DNA of 64,000 bases from Furcasterigmium furcatum (taxonomy: Eukaryota > Ascomycota > Sordariomycetes > Glomerellales > Plectosphaerellaceae). Of this stretch, positions 1 to 11,227 are shown piece by piece (position 1 is the stretch's first letter; every line of letters starts with the position of its first letter). Location: positions 1,033,088 to 1,097,087 of the forward strand of contig BCIA01000005.1 in the NCBI GenBank assembly GCA_001599815.1, read 5' to 3'. Under the pieces are notes generated by a model, which made no database searches, was not told where the DNA came from, and saw only the letters and a program-made list of their open reading frames with translations. A program made the position numbers and the translations under genes.

Positions 1-165
1 CTGAAGAGGACGGGTCATATGAGGACTGGGAGAGGAGATCCCGGGGCTCTTATACACATCCAGAGATCCGGAGAAGTCCCCGCGATATCCACCGCGACAT
101 TCTGGCCCCGGAACTTTGTCTTGCGCAAGCCGGGGAAACTGTTGCGAGACGCCGCATTACCAAGG

Positions 166-516
166 TTAACCCCCTGGGCAAGACTGTGAAATGGGGTCAG
201 AGAGGGGATGGTCTGGGGCTCGAAAGCGTGGTATAGACCAGATCCACAGATCGTCGATGGCCGTGAAAAGTTCCCACGTTGGTTTGTGTTCTTCATCGTG
301 TTTCCAGGACTCGACGCCGAGCCAGCTGCCCCTTTTCCGACTCCAATCCCGGATTCCCACCCATACCAACCACCTTCGACTGGGACAGAACTCATACAAC
401 CAACTATGAATATTTACATCAATGTCGTCCAGCTCGTCCAAAATATCGTGAATAAGAGCCTCAATTGATAGCCTTCTGGATTTGCGTGCCGCATATCCTG
501 AAGTGCTTCTTGGCAC
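166..516 (-). other. Open frame of unknown origin, possible exon or gene remnant
   Basis: A 116-codon frame that starts without an ATG (its first possible start is GTG). It is rich in tryptophan and charged residues, including WVGIRDWSRKRGSW and KPTWELFTAIDDLWIW, which reads more like real protein than random translation. I do not recognise the family. No convincing splice partner or initiation codon was found on either side. It could be an internal exon of a gene running off the left edge, or a decayed copy. Overlapping frames on the plus strand have poorer composition. Confidence 0.25.
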
Positions 517-904
517 TAAACACCAAGAAATCCGCCGCCCGCTTTCGGTGGACCTCGGCGAACTCCCGGCCCCAAGTCCACATATGTCGCCCTTTTCATA
601 CGCGGTGAGACCATAACCTCACTTGGCAGCCGGTGTGATCCAGTTTCTTTTCTTGGCTATATTGGCGATCTTTCGTTCCCGCGGGTAGCATCCTGCCCGC
701 TGCTGACTGAGAGGTATCGCTATGCCCAACCCGGATGGAGCTGTATTGGCCAAGGCGGCGTACCAAGACAGTCGCCCGAGAAAGTTTGACTGAGTGGAGG
801 CAATCCTGATAGAGAACATCACCCCTAGGACATGTATACTTTCTTGCACTTAGCAATCAAAGGCTGTGAAGCCCTTTTCTGCACTGTGAGCTCCTTGTCT
901 CCCG

Positions 905-1652
905 ACCTTGTTCGGATCACGAGGCTCTGCTGCAGGCAATCAAAGCAACCTCAACTACCAAGCGCCTAATTCCGTCCACCTGGGTTGGAAACTGCGAAGA
1001 TGTTTGTGACCAACCGCATGAAGTCCTGAGCAGCATCGCACAGATCCATGACCTTCCCAGCCAACAGCGGGCGGTTCGGTGGATCATGATCCGTGTTGGC
1101 TGCCTGATCGACTACATCTCCCAGCTGTCGACCAGCGCTTCCCTCCAGATGGAGACGGCGGCACCCGGGTGCAGGAACATCACGCTACGAAATTCTGTGC
1201 GGGGAGGGTACCCAGGTCATCAGCGCGGTAGCAGCCCGCAATGCATGCGCTGCTGTTGTACGCCTCTTCGAGATCGTTGAGGCCTGGGCACCGTTCACGT
1301 ACATCTCGGGAGAACCGCTTTCCTGGGGTAATCTATGGAACATTGTGCAGGAGTATGACCCTTGGAATACCAAGTATTGCAAGACGCTGAGTGAGAGCAT
1401 CCGTGACCTCACTCGGCCGAAAGACGAGTTCTCCATGATGGTGGCCGTATTCGACATCATGGAGTTAGCGAGGCTTAGCATTTCCCTCAGAAGCGAGTGG
1501 ACAGACGCAGGGAACCTTACTTCAAGGGACTACACTTCCAAACAGTCACAGAGGTACTGTATGACGCGAAGAAGTACCCGGGAAAGGTTGTTTATGGCAC
1601 GTCAGGGCTAGCCCCGATATCCAGTAGAAGCTCACAGACGTCCCATAGCTAA
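905..1652 (+). pseudogene. NmrA-like / isoflavone-reductase-like NAD(P)-binding protein, broken
   Basis: Three consecutive frames together read as the C-terminal two thirds of an NmrA-like Rossmann-fold protein. The first carries KATSTTKRLIPSTWVG (the 'KRFIPSxWG' region) and WIMIRVGCLIDY. After a shift near 1190-1210 the next frame reads GTQVISAVAARNACAAVVRL, then ISGEPLSWGNLW and the PKDEFSMMVAVFDIMEL helix. After a second shift near 1480 the third frame reads EPYFKGLHFQTVTEVLYDAK and stops at 1650-1652. The N-terminal nucleotide-binding GxxGxxG part was not found upstream. NmrA-like proteins sense or reduce with NAD(P); two frameshifts and a missing N-terminus make this copy non-functional. 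Confidence 0.75.
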
Positions 1653-1702
1653 ACTTCTAGACTTGTATCCCAAACAGTACATGTAGGTCAGTCTCGCTGC
1701 AG

Positions 1703-3301
1703 TTAATCCCTCTCATCGTGGATAGCTGTCTGCTTCTCTGCGTCCAGTGTCTTCGCCGGTGACCCGCCCCCCTCCTCTTCGGCGACGATGTCTAGGCGAA
1801 CGCCTTTCTTTTCCGGCCCCAGGAAGAGGATGATGATATCCAGTGCCAAGCACGCCGCAACGAACGCGCAGATTACTATGCCATAGTTGTACCTCTTAAC
1901 GCCCTGGGAGTTCGGGGGCAAGGGGAAAAACTGTTCCCCAATCGTCGCCTGGATGGTTGCAGCGGGACTGGACGCGAGGTTCCCGAGCTGGTAGGCAGTC
2001 CCGACCGCGAACGTCCTAATGGCGCCGGGGGCCAGCTCGAGCAGGTAGCTAGGTAGAACTCCGAACGCGCCCTGGATGAAGAAGTTGAGGAAGAAGGCCG
2101 GGGCAGCCACGGCAAGCGTCGAGGTGTACGTGTAAGGGTAGAGGACCACGGCGGCACCCACACAAGCAGCCATCATCGACAGCCGGCGGCCAAAGGTTTC
2201 GGACAGGTATCCGACGCTGATACCGCCGCAGATAGCTCCGATGTTGGCGATGACTTGGGTGATGGTCACCTGGTTCGCATCGAATTGGAACTGGTTGCGC
2301 AGCAAGGTCGGGTAGAAGTCCTGGCATCCATGAGCCTATACGACAGTCAGTTCACGAGCACACCCAAGAAAACTGACAAGAACATACCATGTAGTTGAAT
2401 ACTGTCAGAAGGGCAACCAGATAGAGTAGAACCAGCCAGTGTTGCTTGAAGGCAAGGCGAGCTTCATGCACAAACCCTTTGGTGCCTGACCCTGTCGTTT
2501 CCCGATTCTGGTAGAGACGGGTTTCGGGGAGGCACAGCCTGAAGATGATGATAAAGACGGGTGGAACGGCTCCAAACCAGAATAGAGGTCGCCAGGAATA
2601 AGGAGTCGTGTCCACAAGGGCCCGAGCGAAGGCGGTACAGAGGAGATATCCCATGGGATAGCCGATTTGGAACAGGCCTGAGAGAACACCGCGGGAGATA
2701 TCAGGGATATCTTCGAGGGCTGTGGCAACAGCGTTGCCATAGAGTCCCCCCATGGCAATTCCAAACAGGGCGCGGCAGGCCAAAAACTCAGGATAGGTCC
2801 TGCAAAACCCTGCTCCGAGCTCAAAGACGATAAAGAGGAAATTGTTGAAGATGAATGGCCATTTACGGCCATAACGATCAGCCCAGACACCGAATATGAT
2901 AGACCCGACCGGACGGAACATGAGAACCAGGGTGATACCCCAAGTAATTTCGGAATTGGTTTTGTTGAAATCCTTGGCGAGCTGACTGACTGTCAGGCTG
3001 ACGGTGAAGAAGTCGAAGGCGTCCCAGACCCAGGCGCACCAGGCACACTGGTAACGGTTAGCTATGTCCGCTCCGTGTACAGTTTGAGAAGGAAGCGGCT
3101 TCTGTTAGAAAACATGCTTACCCAGAAGAAGAGCCATTGCTCCCTGTTCACAGCCCGGAGGGCCTTGATCGGGTTGACGGCTCGGTCCATGGGCGGCTTG
3201 AGTGTCGTGAACCGAGTCAAAAGGTATCGCCCAGGCGTCATGCCTCGTCCAGAGGACTGCAGGGCTCCTGCGGCTGCGGCTGCGTCTCTTGATTCCTCCA
3301 T
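1703..3301 (-). CDS. Carboxylic acid transporter, JEN1-like MFS permease
   Basis: Proton-coupled major facilitator permease of the plasma membrane, related to yeast Jen1 (lactate, pyruvate and other short carboxylates). Exons 3301-3122, 3047-2388 and 2335-1703 give 490 aa. The N-terminus is cytosolic and basic. The first helix begins after FFWCAWCAWVWDAFDFFTV. The MFS loop signature GVWADRYGRKWP lies between helices 2 and 3, and a second half follows with GGISVGYLSETFGRR. The tail is charged and cytosolic. The family motif NXX(S/T)HX(S/T)QDXXXT is present as NYMAHGCQDFYPT, spanning the second intron, with Ala and Cys where the family has Ser/Thr; substrate range may therefore differ. It is divergent from the P450 at 4005 across a 0.7-kb shared upstream region. 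Confident on family, not on substrate. Confidence 0.88.
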
Positions 3302-4004
3302 GGCCCGAGTTTGTGAAACCGTGGTGCTGGTGGAAAGCGAGGCCGGACGATGGACTATGGTGAAAAAGGTGAAGAAGATGTTGACTGTAGAGGGACGAAT
3401 GAATTCCTGAGAGTTCGCTGACTCCTGGTAAGAGACATAGGGGACAACAGGGAGAGCTAGATATAGAACGGTGATAGAACTTCACATCGGATTGCCCGCC
3501 TTGTCTCCTGGTGCAAGTCCCCCGGAGTTCCAGGTTCTCCGGAATGTTGATGGAGGGAGCCCAGACCATTCCCCGCAACCGAAACTCTGGAAGCAGGCAA
3601 GCTAGGTCCCACCCCCACGACTAGTCGACTACCTAGTTCAATATTCCCCATGATGCCGAGAGTCATGCGGAGGCGGGGAAAGGGGTTTGGTGCCACGATC
3701 TTCTTTCTATTGGCTGTCAATTGGATTGATGATGAAGGATACCCAGCTATTGAACTAGATTGCCGGACAGAGGTCCTTCATGGCGGCGCCGGACTTCGCG
3801 CAAGCAATACTCCGGCGGCGCATTTATGATCATCAGCACCCCGGAGGTTCGGCATTGGCGTTCCTGTTGAATCCACTTGACTAGGACGCAGTTGAGGAGG
3901 GGTTTGCCCCTCCGAAAGGCAATGTTACTTATTAGGCCAAACACAACCAACGCCGTCAACCGAGGAGCGAAACTGTGCATAAGCATTCATTCCACAACAA
4001 CACC
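3302..4004. promoter_or_regulatory. Shared upstream region of two divergent genes
   Basis: About 700 bp separate the starts of the carboxylate permease (minus) and the P450 (plus). No credible gene lies inside. I see no clear TATA box at the usual distance on either side. The arrangement would allow co-regulation, which is inference. Confidence 0.4.
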
Positions 4005-5787
4005 ATGTTGATTCTTTCCATCCTCCCAATCTTGGCCTCTGGGGCCGTGGCTGTATGGATACTACGAACAGTCTACGGAGCACTCTTTTCTTCTCTATCC
4101 CGTGTTCCGGGTCCCTTCACTGCCCGCTTCTCAGACCTGTGGTACGCCAACCGCATCTACCGCGGGCATTTCGAACTCGACAATATTGCTCTTCACGATA
4201 AATACGGTATGAAGGAGATTTCCCTTGCTCTGAGCACGACATACTGACGAGTACGCCTGTCGCAGGGCCTGTTGTCCGGTACGGGCCAAATCGCTGTAGT
4301 GTCTCCAGTCCTTTCGCGGCGAAAGTTATTTACGGCCATGGCAGCGAGTTCCCCAAATCATCGTGGTACGAGACCTTTTCCGTTCCCGACAAGAGCTTGT
4401 GGAATCTCTTTGGTGATCGGGAGGTAAAACGACACGCCGCGAACCGTCGCCAGTACCAGAACACCTACAGTCTGTCCGCCCTCATCAACTACGAGGCATA
4501 CGTCAACGACTGCTCCGACATTTTCTGCCAGCGGCTCAGTGAATTATCGTCCAACCAAGGCCCGCAAGGAGGTACTATAGACATGGGTCACTGGCTTCAA
4601 TGCTACGCGTTTGACGTTATCGGTATGATCACCTACTCTAAGAGAATAGGTTTCCTCGACTTTGGGCAAGATATCAACAACGTCATGGGTGAGCTTGGAG
4701 ACCACCTGCTCTACGCCGCTATCATTGGCATTTATCCCTTCCTCCACCCCGTGCTCTATCCAATCCGCAACTGGCTGGCCGGCGCAGGTGGAAAGGGAAG
4801 GGAATATGTCATCAACTTCACCAAAAACATCATGGCAGATCACCACGCACAACCCAAGGTCTCGCAGTCGGAAGAGAAGCTACCTGCCGATGATAGAGAA
4901 CAGGGCTCTCAGCTGGCAACCGAGGACTTTCTCTCCAAGTTCATGCAGAAGCACACCGCAAACCCCGAGGTTTTCACGAAATACCATGCCCTGGCGGGAT
5001 GTACGTCGAACATGGTCGCCGGGTCGGACACGACGTCCATCACGCTTAGCGCCATCCTCTACTACATTTTACGCGACCCGGTCGTGCTCGGACAACTCCG
5101 AGACGAAATCGACGAGGCCACGAGACAGGGCAAGCTGTCTGAGCACGTCACGTTTCAACAGAGCCAGGACATGCCCTACCTTCAAGCCGTCATAAAAGAG
5201 ACACTCAGGATGCATCCTGCCACGGGCCTTCCACTCGAGAGAGTAGTGCCCGCTGGAGGGACGACGATTGAAGGCTATTTCCTCCCAGCAGGCGTAAGTA
5301 GTTTGGTTTCATTTCTCTTGTTGAAAGACACCATTGGCAGGAAACTCCATGCAGCGGCGTTCTTGGTTCTTGATTCTAATCGAAACACCCAGACGCACGT
5401 CGGCATCAACACTTGGGTTGAGCACCGCAACAAGTCGATCTTCGGAGAGGACGCCAACGAGTTCAACCCGAGGCGGTGGCTCGACACTGAAAAAGACCAG
5501 CTCTCGGAGATGAACAGACACTGGGTTCCGGTATGTCCTCCCCGCAATTTGAAGCTTTTGGATCCCCGACCTAACGTTTTGACTCGCAGTTTGGCCTGGG
5601 GTCGCGAACCTGCATCGGCCGACATATCTCCATGCTGGAAATCTCCAAGCTTATTCCTCGGCTGATACGCGATTTCGACTTTGAGCTCTGCAATGCTGGA
5701 CCATGGAAGACGAAATCGGTCTGGTTCGTGAAGCCGGAAGAATTTAATGTATTCACCAAGCCTCGCGTTGGAGCCAGCGTGAGGTGA
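4005..5787 (+). CDS. Cytochrome P450 monooxygenase, pisatin-demethylase-like
   Basis: Microsomal P450 expected to hydroxylate or O-demethylate an aromatic or lipophilic substrate with an NADPH-P450 reductase. Exons 4005-4206, 4266-5293, 5393-5530 and 5590-5787 give 521 aa, a normal length. The ATG at 4005 (CACC context) was chosen because the frame upstream has only GTG. An N-terminal membrane helix (about residues 3-25) is followed by the proline-rich hinge RVPGP. The I-helix has AGSDTTS, the K-helix has KETLRMHP (ExxR), and the haem loop FGLGSRTCIG places the thiolate at Cys464. Nearest recognisable relatives are the fungal pisatin demethylase-like group. It sits between a carboxylate permease and an aromatic-acid decarboxylase, consistent with aromatic catabolism or detoxification. 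Confidence 0.88.
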
Positions 5788-6339
5788 GCGGGGGAAAGAA
5801 TTGGTGGAAACGGGTGGTTGTCAACGGGGAGCAGGCCATCTCCATGACCGCCAGGATACCGGAACATGATACAGTATGTACACATTAGGTGCTTACCCCT
5901 GTATATGACTTGACGCAGCCGTTACTATGATTTTGATCATACGAGAACTGTCGCACGCCCGGTATTAAACCTCTTCTTCGCGCGCCCCTAGAGTCTGGCC
6001 TGGCGGTGTCAAAAGGCAGTGAGCGGTTCTTGGCTGTCACACAGAAATTCCATTCGGCGCAGTAATCTCAAGTCTTGGAGGGCTCCTTGGCCGCCTCCCC
6101 GAGATTCCATTCATTGTCGCGCGACGGCCGAGGCCCGGACCGTTGCTGCCCCGAGGCCCGTCATGCCGGGGGGGCATCGATGCCGCACCGGGAGACCAGA
6201 CCTTACGAGTCGTGTCGGATCACATGAGGGCAGGAGATCATCGGGGCAGGATTCGATCTGCGGCTTGATTTGGTGCTCGGGCTAAGTATTTTGAATGCGA
6301 GGTTGGTCATTCCGGAACCAGCCCTCAACCTCCGTAACA
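5788..6339. other. Intergenic, no gene seen
   Basis: Convergent 3' regions of the P450 and the amidohydrolase. Short open frames lack ATG, composition or splice partners. Nothing recognised. Confidence 0.5.
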
Positions 6340-7645
6340 TCAGGAAAACTTGTCTCCGAGCTTGAGAAGATCAATAGCGAGGTTTCGAATGAAGTTCAAC
6401 TTGTACGCCTCATCGTGCGGCATTGACCTCACCCACTCAGCGCCCTGATCCATCATCAAAAATGGGTAGTCCACCGAGTAGAGGATGCGATCATCTCCGA
6501 TGTTGGCGCGGTGGAAGTCCAGCAGTTCGGTCCAGAAATTGCCCGTCGAGGTTTCCCAGACGTTGGTTCTCCAGTAAGACGAGAGCCTCTTCTTCATGGG
6601 CATTCCGCCGGGGACTTTGCGAGCGAGCACTGCAGCTCGAACGTCAGTGCTATCAATGCCTGTTTGGTATGGGAGGAGGGGGAGCGTACTCTCGTCCAGC
6701 CGCCAGAAATCGCTAGGAATACGTTCGCCGAGGTGCCCCACGATGATCTTCAGGTCCGGGAAGCGACTATCATTGGGTTAGCACGCAGCTCCGAGCTGTG
6801 GTTGAAGAGCGGGAGCACAGGGAACTCACTCAAACACGCCGTTGGTGCAGAGGCCGACAATGTGGTTGGAGAGTTGCACGGTAAACTGGTGGGGAGCTCC
6901 CAGCAGCCACCTAGCATGTGCGAAATCCAGCTTGAATTGCAAAGGACTGGGAGGTCGCGGATGAAGGTAGATTGGCACATCGAGCTCCACGACCACCTCC
7001 CAGAATGGGTCATACTCCGGCTGGTCGTAGTACAAAAGAGTGTCTGGTCGCTGTCAGCCCTGATATCCTTTGCTCTACATTTCATAATGGTACTTACTGT
7101 TGTCGTTGCCAGCCTTCTGGAAGTCATTCAACATTGCGCCGTGGAATCCGAGCTGGTGCACCGCCCTTCGGAGCTCCTCCCCTGCCTGCGTAGCATTATG
7201 CATTGAGAGAGCGGCAAAAGCACCGAACCGCATGGTATTGTTGGAGATGAGCCTTGCAATGTCATCGTTTGCCCTCGTCGCGAGCTCTTCCGCCAGCTTG
7301 GGATCGGGAATCCCCTGGATGCCGGGGGAGTTCAGGGACAGAACCATGTAGTCCACACCAGCCTGGTCCATATAGCGGAGCCTCTGATTATGCACATCTG
7401 CAAGGTTTTGGAGCAGGTCTTGATAGGTCTGTCCCAAGATTGGTGCCGCACTATCGAGACATGCCCGGTCAGCCAAGATTGATGTCTGGTATTGTTGCTA
7501 CTGACATGGTGGGCTCAAACTCAGCATAATCCAAGCTGACAGCCTCTTCGAAGATGATCGCACCACCAGATGGTTTGGTGCAAGTCGCGCCAGCAAGTCT
7601 GCCGGTTTGGAAGAAGAAATGGACGATCAGGGTTCGGAACAACAT
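6340..7645 (-). CDS. Amidohydrolase, 2,3-dihydroxybenzoate / gamma-resorcylate decarboxylase-like
   Basis: Metal-dependent non-oxidative decarboxylase of the ACMSD/amidohydrolase-2 family, which removes CO2 from hydroxybenzoic acids. Exons 7645-7506, 7450-7098, 7043-6830 and 6766-6340 give 377 aa; each intron is 54-63 nt, and the first two have a GCTGAC branch site. Visible ligand motifs are the N-terminal IIFEEAV (Glu), PIYLHPRPP (His of the metal site) and RILYSVDYPF (Asp). Substrate-loop features LYYDQPEYDPFW and IIVGHLGERIP match the dihydroxybenzoate decarboxylase group. The first 25 residues do not match the family's usual short N-terminus, so the start at 7645 is provisional. It lies downstream of the permease and P450 and may act in the same pathway. 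Confidence 0.82.
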
Positions 7646-8639
7646 GGTCAGTTTCTCTGTCCGAGGTGCTCGACATGCCGCTACGGATTGGATGGATGCG
7701 GTCCTTATTGCACCTCACGCTGGGTTCATCAGCCTTTAAATCAGCTTCCAGTCTTCCAGGATACTTACTAGGCCGGACTAGCCTCGCTCGCCCGGTATCT
7801 CATCCGCTCCAATTCTGAACCTGCGCATCCGACCCCACCCCCACGACCAGGACGATGCTCGAGTGAACTTTTCGGGGTAATGATAGCGCGGCGCACGACT
7901 GGTGACCCCATGCAACGCACAGGTTGTATGCTTCCGCAGCCAGAGGAGTGTGCGACCTTAGTATTCTGAGAAAATACTCCATCCTGAAGCGGAGTCGATG
8001 CGGTCAGCCAGAGCTAGCTGCGATAGCAGCCCCCTTCTTTTCTCAGGAACCAGGGCGATGCCGTTGCTCCAATGAGGACGAGATAATCTCCAGCTCGACT
8101 TCTGGAGGGCATAGTCCGAAGTATCCGCGCCCTGTGATAATGAAGTGATGCTCATTCAGCTCCGAGCGAGCCTGTAAACCGCCAATTTACGACTGCTACA
8201 TGTACAACAAAGCGTTTGGCATGTTCGGACATTCAAAGACGAGCCTCAGCTTCCAAGCCTGAGCTGTCACATTGCTCGACAATTCCGGTGGCATATTTGG
8301 GACAATAATCTAAGGACAAAATCAACAACAACCCTGGAGGCAGGACGAACGGGTGGGCTGGGGAAACCCCAGCCAGAACCGTGGTTTTATTGCCTACAAC
8401 TTGAAGTTATAGTACCTTGTTGAAGATCAACTGCACCACAAGAACCAGAACCCTGCCAGTGCCGGCAGTGGAGGTCGTTCCAGACCTCTTGACTGATCAA
8501 CCGCCGTGACGAAACTGAGGAAACGCCGTGCATCTTGTAGGAGAAGAAATCTGAGGTTCGAAATACAAATAAAACCATTTCCGTACCAGGTCCGCTTCCT
8601 TCCACTACCAGAGGCTCCTGGCATCACCCGGCTCATTGT
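7646..8639. other. Intergenic, no gene seen
   Basis: Nearly 1 kb with only short frames on both strands. It contains the upstream region of the amidohydrolase (minus). Nothing recognised. Confidence 0.45.
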
Positions 8640-9425
8640 CTAGACATTATACTTGGTCCTGATGATCTCATACAGGACGCGCGACGAAGATCCGCAAGTC
8701 TGCCCTCCCTTGGAAGACGCCCTCCACACTCCATTGAAGCTCCGTGCCCTGTTCTGGGTCCAGTCGGCGTCATTGCGCATGTCTTGCGTCCCCAGCGAGG
8801 TATTGAAGATATCGCCGTTCTTCTTCCTCGCCCTATAGAGCGCATTGGCGCCAGTATTGGAACCAGCGATGGCCAGGTTCTGCCAGCTGCTACTCCGGAT
8901 TCTGAACTGGCCGCCACTGTGGCCTCGGGCCCACTGGTATATGGCCTGAACACCTCCCGAATAAGGTCCGTTGGGTCCTGTGTGGTTCTGCCTATCGTGG
9001 TGGTGGCAGTAGTCGGAAAGGAAATCAGTACCGAAACCAGCGTCCTTGCCGAGGCGAAACTTGACCTGACGTCTAGCAATGCTCTCTTCAGGCTCCTCGT
9101 CGTCTCCATCCTCAACGAAGTCGCGAGCAACCCAGATCGTAACGTGGTCTCCGTCATCGCGCTTCAGGAGGGAATGCCGATACACTGTTGTGGTCGTCAG
9201 CATCTTCGATGGGTCAACAGTTGAGGACTGCTAGGGAACTTACTTTCGTTCAGGTCGATACCATGTCTCTCGGCAAGCTCAAAGTCACGAGGCAGGAGGA
9301 CATCGTCGCGTTTGAAAAGGACTGTCTCCGTAAACCCGTCGGAAGTCCGAGGTCGTCATGGCTGTCGGCATGGCTGTGGCGAGGGCAGCCAGAAGGCCGC
9401 CGGTGGTAAGAATTCGAAAGCGCAT
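8640..9425 (-). pseudogene. Small secreted protein with a frameshift after the signal peptide
   Basis: Reads as a fungal secreted protein of unknown family. Exon 1 starts at 9425 with a good signal peptide (MRFRILTTGGLLAALATAMP). The frame that continues into the rest of the gene (VLFKRDDVLLPRDFELAERH) is offset by one base and has no ATG of its own. The intron 9243-9185 has clean borders and joins exon 2 (9184-8640), whose mature part ends in SSRVLYEIIRTKYNV. The acidic repeat-like LLKRDDGDHV may be a prodomain. A one-base indel near 9330-9360 either kills the gene or is an assembly error. The mature region carries only two cysteines, so it is not a typical Cys-knot effector. Confidence 0.6.
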
Positions 9426-10162
9426 CTTGAGGGGTAGACTGGAACGATGAGGTCTGGTGAAAGGTATCGCGAATGAACGAAGCAGATGGCTTGAGGCCGG
9501 ACGCAGCAGACTTTAATACCCGTTCACGTACCTCTCCTACCAGTTTCCGTCCCCGCAAACATTCCCCTTCTTAGTCCTACTAAACGTCTGGTGATTACTG
9601 CACGGGTCTTGGTGATACGAGCGCATCGCAGCTAACGTCACAGTCACCATGTCCCCCGGCGGAGGCACAACAGCAGGCCAAGAGCAGTCGAGCTGCCCGA
9701 TTAGAATAGGAATCGATAGTACCCCTTGGCATTCGGAGAGAGCGAGCCTGGATTCGTGCGGATCTCTTCGAGAATGCAGTGCATATTTACCTAACGTCGC
9801 GGTGCCCAGGCGGCTAAACTGGTCTGCACGCCAGGAACGCGTATAACCCCACATGACGCCGAGTCTTCTCTCCTCGAAAAGAGCTTGGTAGATTTTGATT
9901 CTGCCCTTCTAGTCATTGATCAGTGCCTGGCCGATTACGTGGGTGGAAAACTGACGAATCCCGCGGGGAACGCGGGCATTGATAGGAAGTTAGTTTTGTC
10001 AAAGTATGAATCTCACGTGAACAATTCGTCGGAATATATGCGAGGATCGATCTCTGGCCGCCATAATCTTGAACCATCACGCTGGCTTGAGGAATTCAGC
10101 CCAACATTCGACGTCGAGAATCAAACCAAAGGGTTAGAGACAGGGTTACCATTACGAGCCGG
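9426..10162. other. Intergenic, no gene seen
   Basis: Includes the upstream region of the small secreted gene, with a weak TATTAAA on the minus strand near 9511. Plus-strand frames across 9885-10409 start only at TTG and run antisense to the hydrolase remnant. Confidence 0.4.
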
Positions 10163-10309
10163 GAGAGCCTCCTTGACGATGAGACCACCCAAGCTATGGG
10201 CGATAAACACCATCGGACGCCGGTCGGTCCGGTTCTGCGAGTCACTGTCCCGTTGCTTCCGGATACTTTGCACCGAGATGGCAAGTCTCTCGCCGAGGTC
10301 GGCAATATC
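10163..10309 (-). pseudogene. Alpha/beta-hydrolase (SesB-like) fragment of an NLR-type protein
   Basis: A short frame carries DIADLGERLA, then RPMVFIAHSLGGLIVKEAL. The latter is the nucleophile elbow (GHSxG-type, here AHSLGG) of the serine-hydrolase domain found at the N-terminus of many fungal NACHT or NB-ARC proteins (SesB-like). Homology stops abruptly downstream and no NACHT or repeat domain follows, so this is an isolated remnant. A separate NACHT scrap lies at 12.3 kb on the other strand; whether they come from one ancestor cannot be told. Confidence 0.55.
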
Positions 10310-10430
10310 TACGGCTAAAACAAAACCTAGGTGTATACTACCAAACAACCTACTCCACTTCCACACTAAGAAGGACAATAATCGATCCTCCAGGGTGACA
10401 GTCCACTAAGAGACTTGGCAACTAATAAAT

Positions 10431-11227
10431 CTAGCAAAAATTGAATTGGAGCCCAATCCAGTGAGTGTTAAATTCTCTAAGTCCAGTAGGCCTGTTCCCA
10501 CACTGGTTCATGATAGCCCTGATGTCGTTGGGGATAGACGTGCACCACACCCACTTTACGGTGTTGAGCTATCTGACAGTCAGTCACGTAGTAGGATCAG
10601 GCCGGCCGGTCAGACGTACCTTGTTGCAGAGGAACATTCCGCAGTTCCAAGAACAGCTAACTCGGGCGCAACTGTTGGGCTGGACGTAACAACCAATGCC
10701 GTGGGCTCGACTCAGGGAGCCCAGTCCTTCATCACAGGCGCTTTTCGAGACACCGTCACCCTGACTGCAGGTGACCTGGTATTCATGCAGTCATCAGCAT
10801 TATCCTAGCATGTAAAGTGGATGAGACGGCTGCAAAAGTGCTCTTGTCTGCTTACCGGTGCACCCTGTCGCTCCGCCAGGATAGGGGCGTTGGGCGTATC
10901 TTCAGCGATGTCGGTTTTGTTTACGGAGCTTGCCGGCTCCAGTGCGTCAATCTCCTCGAGAATGGTTTCGATCGTGCCGCTGAATGTACGTTCAGGGAAT
11001 CTCGGATCCTTAGCCTCGAGGTCAACAATCGGCAGGCCTTCGAATCCAACGTCTTCTGCGGAGCGGAGTGTCAGGCCATCGTAGCTCTCAATGTCGGGCG
11101 GAATAGCAGAGGCGGTCTGGAGATGAAACTATGTAAGTTCCCGAGATAATGACCAACACACCAACGCGGCCAAACTCACGGCCGTGGAGAGGAGCCCAAG
11201 AAATGGGAAAGTAAGAGACAGTCTCAT
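10431..11227 (-). CDS. Secreted cysteine-rich protein, candidate effector
   Basis: A four-exon gene (11227-11180, 11116-10856, 10775-10620, 10568-10431) encoding 200 aa. All introns are phase 0 with good borders. Residues 1-20 form a signal peptide (MRLSLTFPFLGLLSTA plus the start of exon 2). Residues 20-103 are acidic and cysteine-free, end near ILAERQGAP and look like a propeptide with a possible dibasic-type processing site (ER). The remaining ~97 residues hold ten cysteines, beginning VTCSQGDGVSKSACDEG and ending with Cys just before the stop. Pro-region plus ten-Cys domain suggests a disulphide-stabilised extracellular protein. I do not recognise the family with certainty. It sits in the gene-poor 9-16 kb stretch among pseudogenes. 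Confidence 0.72.

Noticed and set aside
9885..10409. 174-codon plus-strand frame
   Set aside because: It begins with TTG, has no ATG at its start and runs antisense to the hydrolase remnant.
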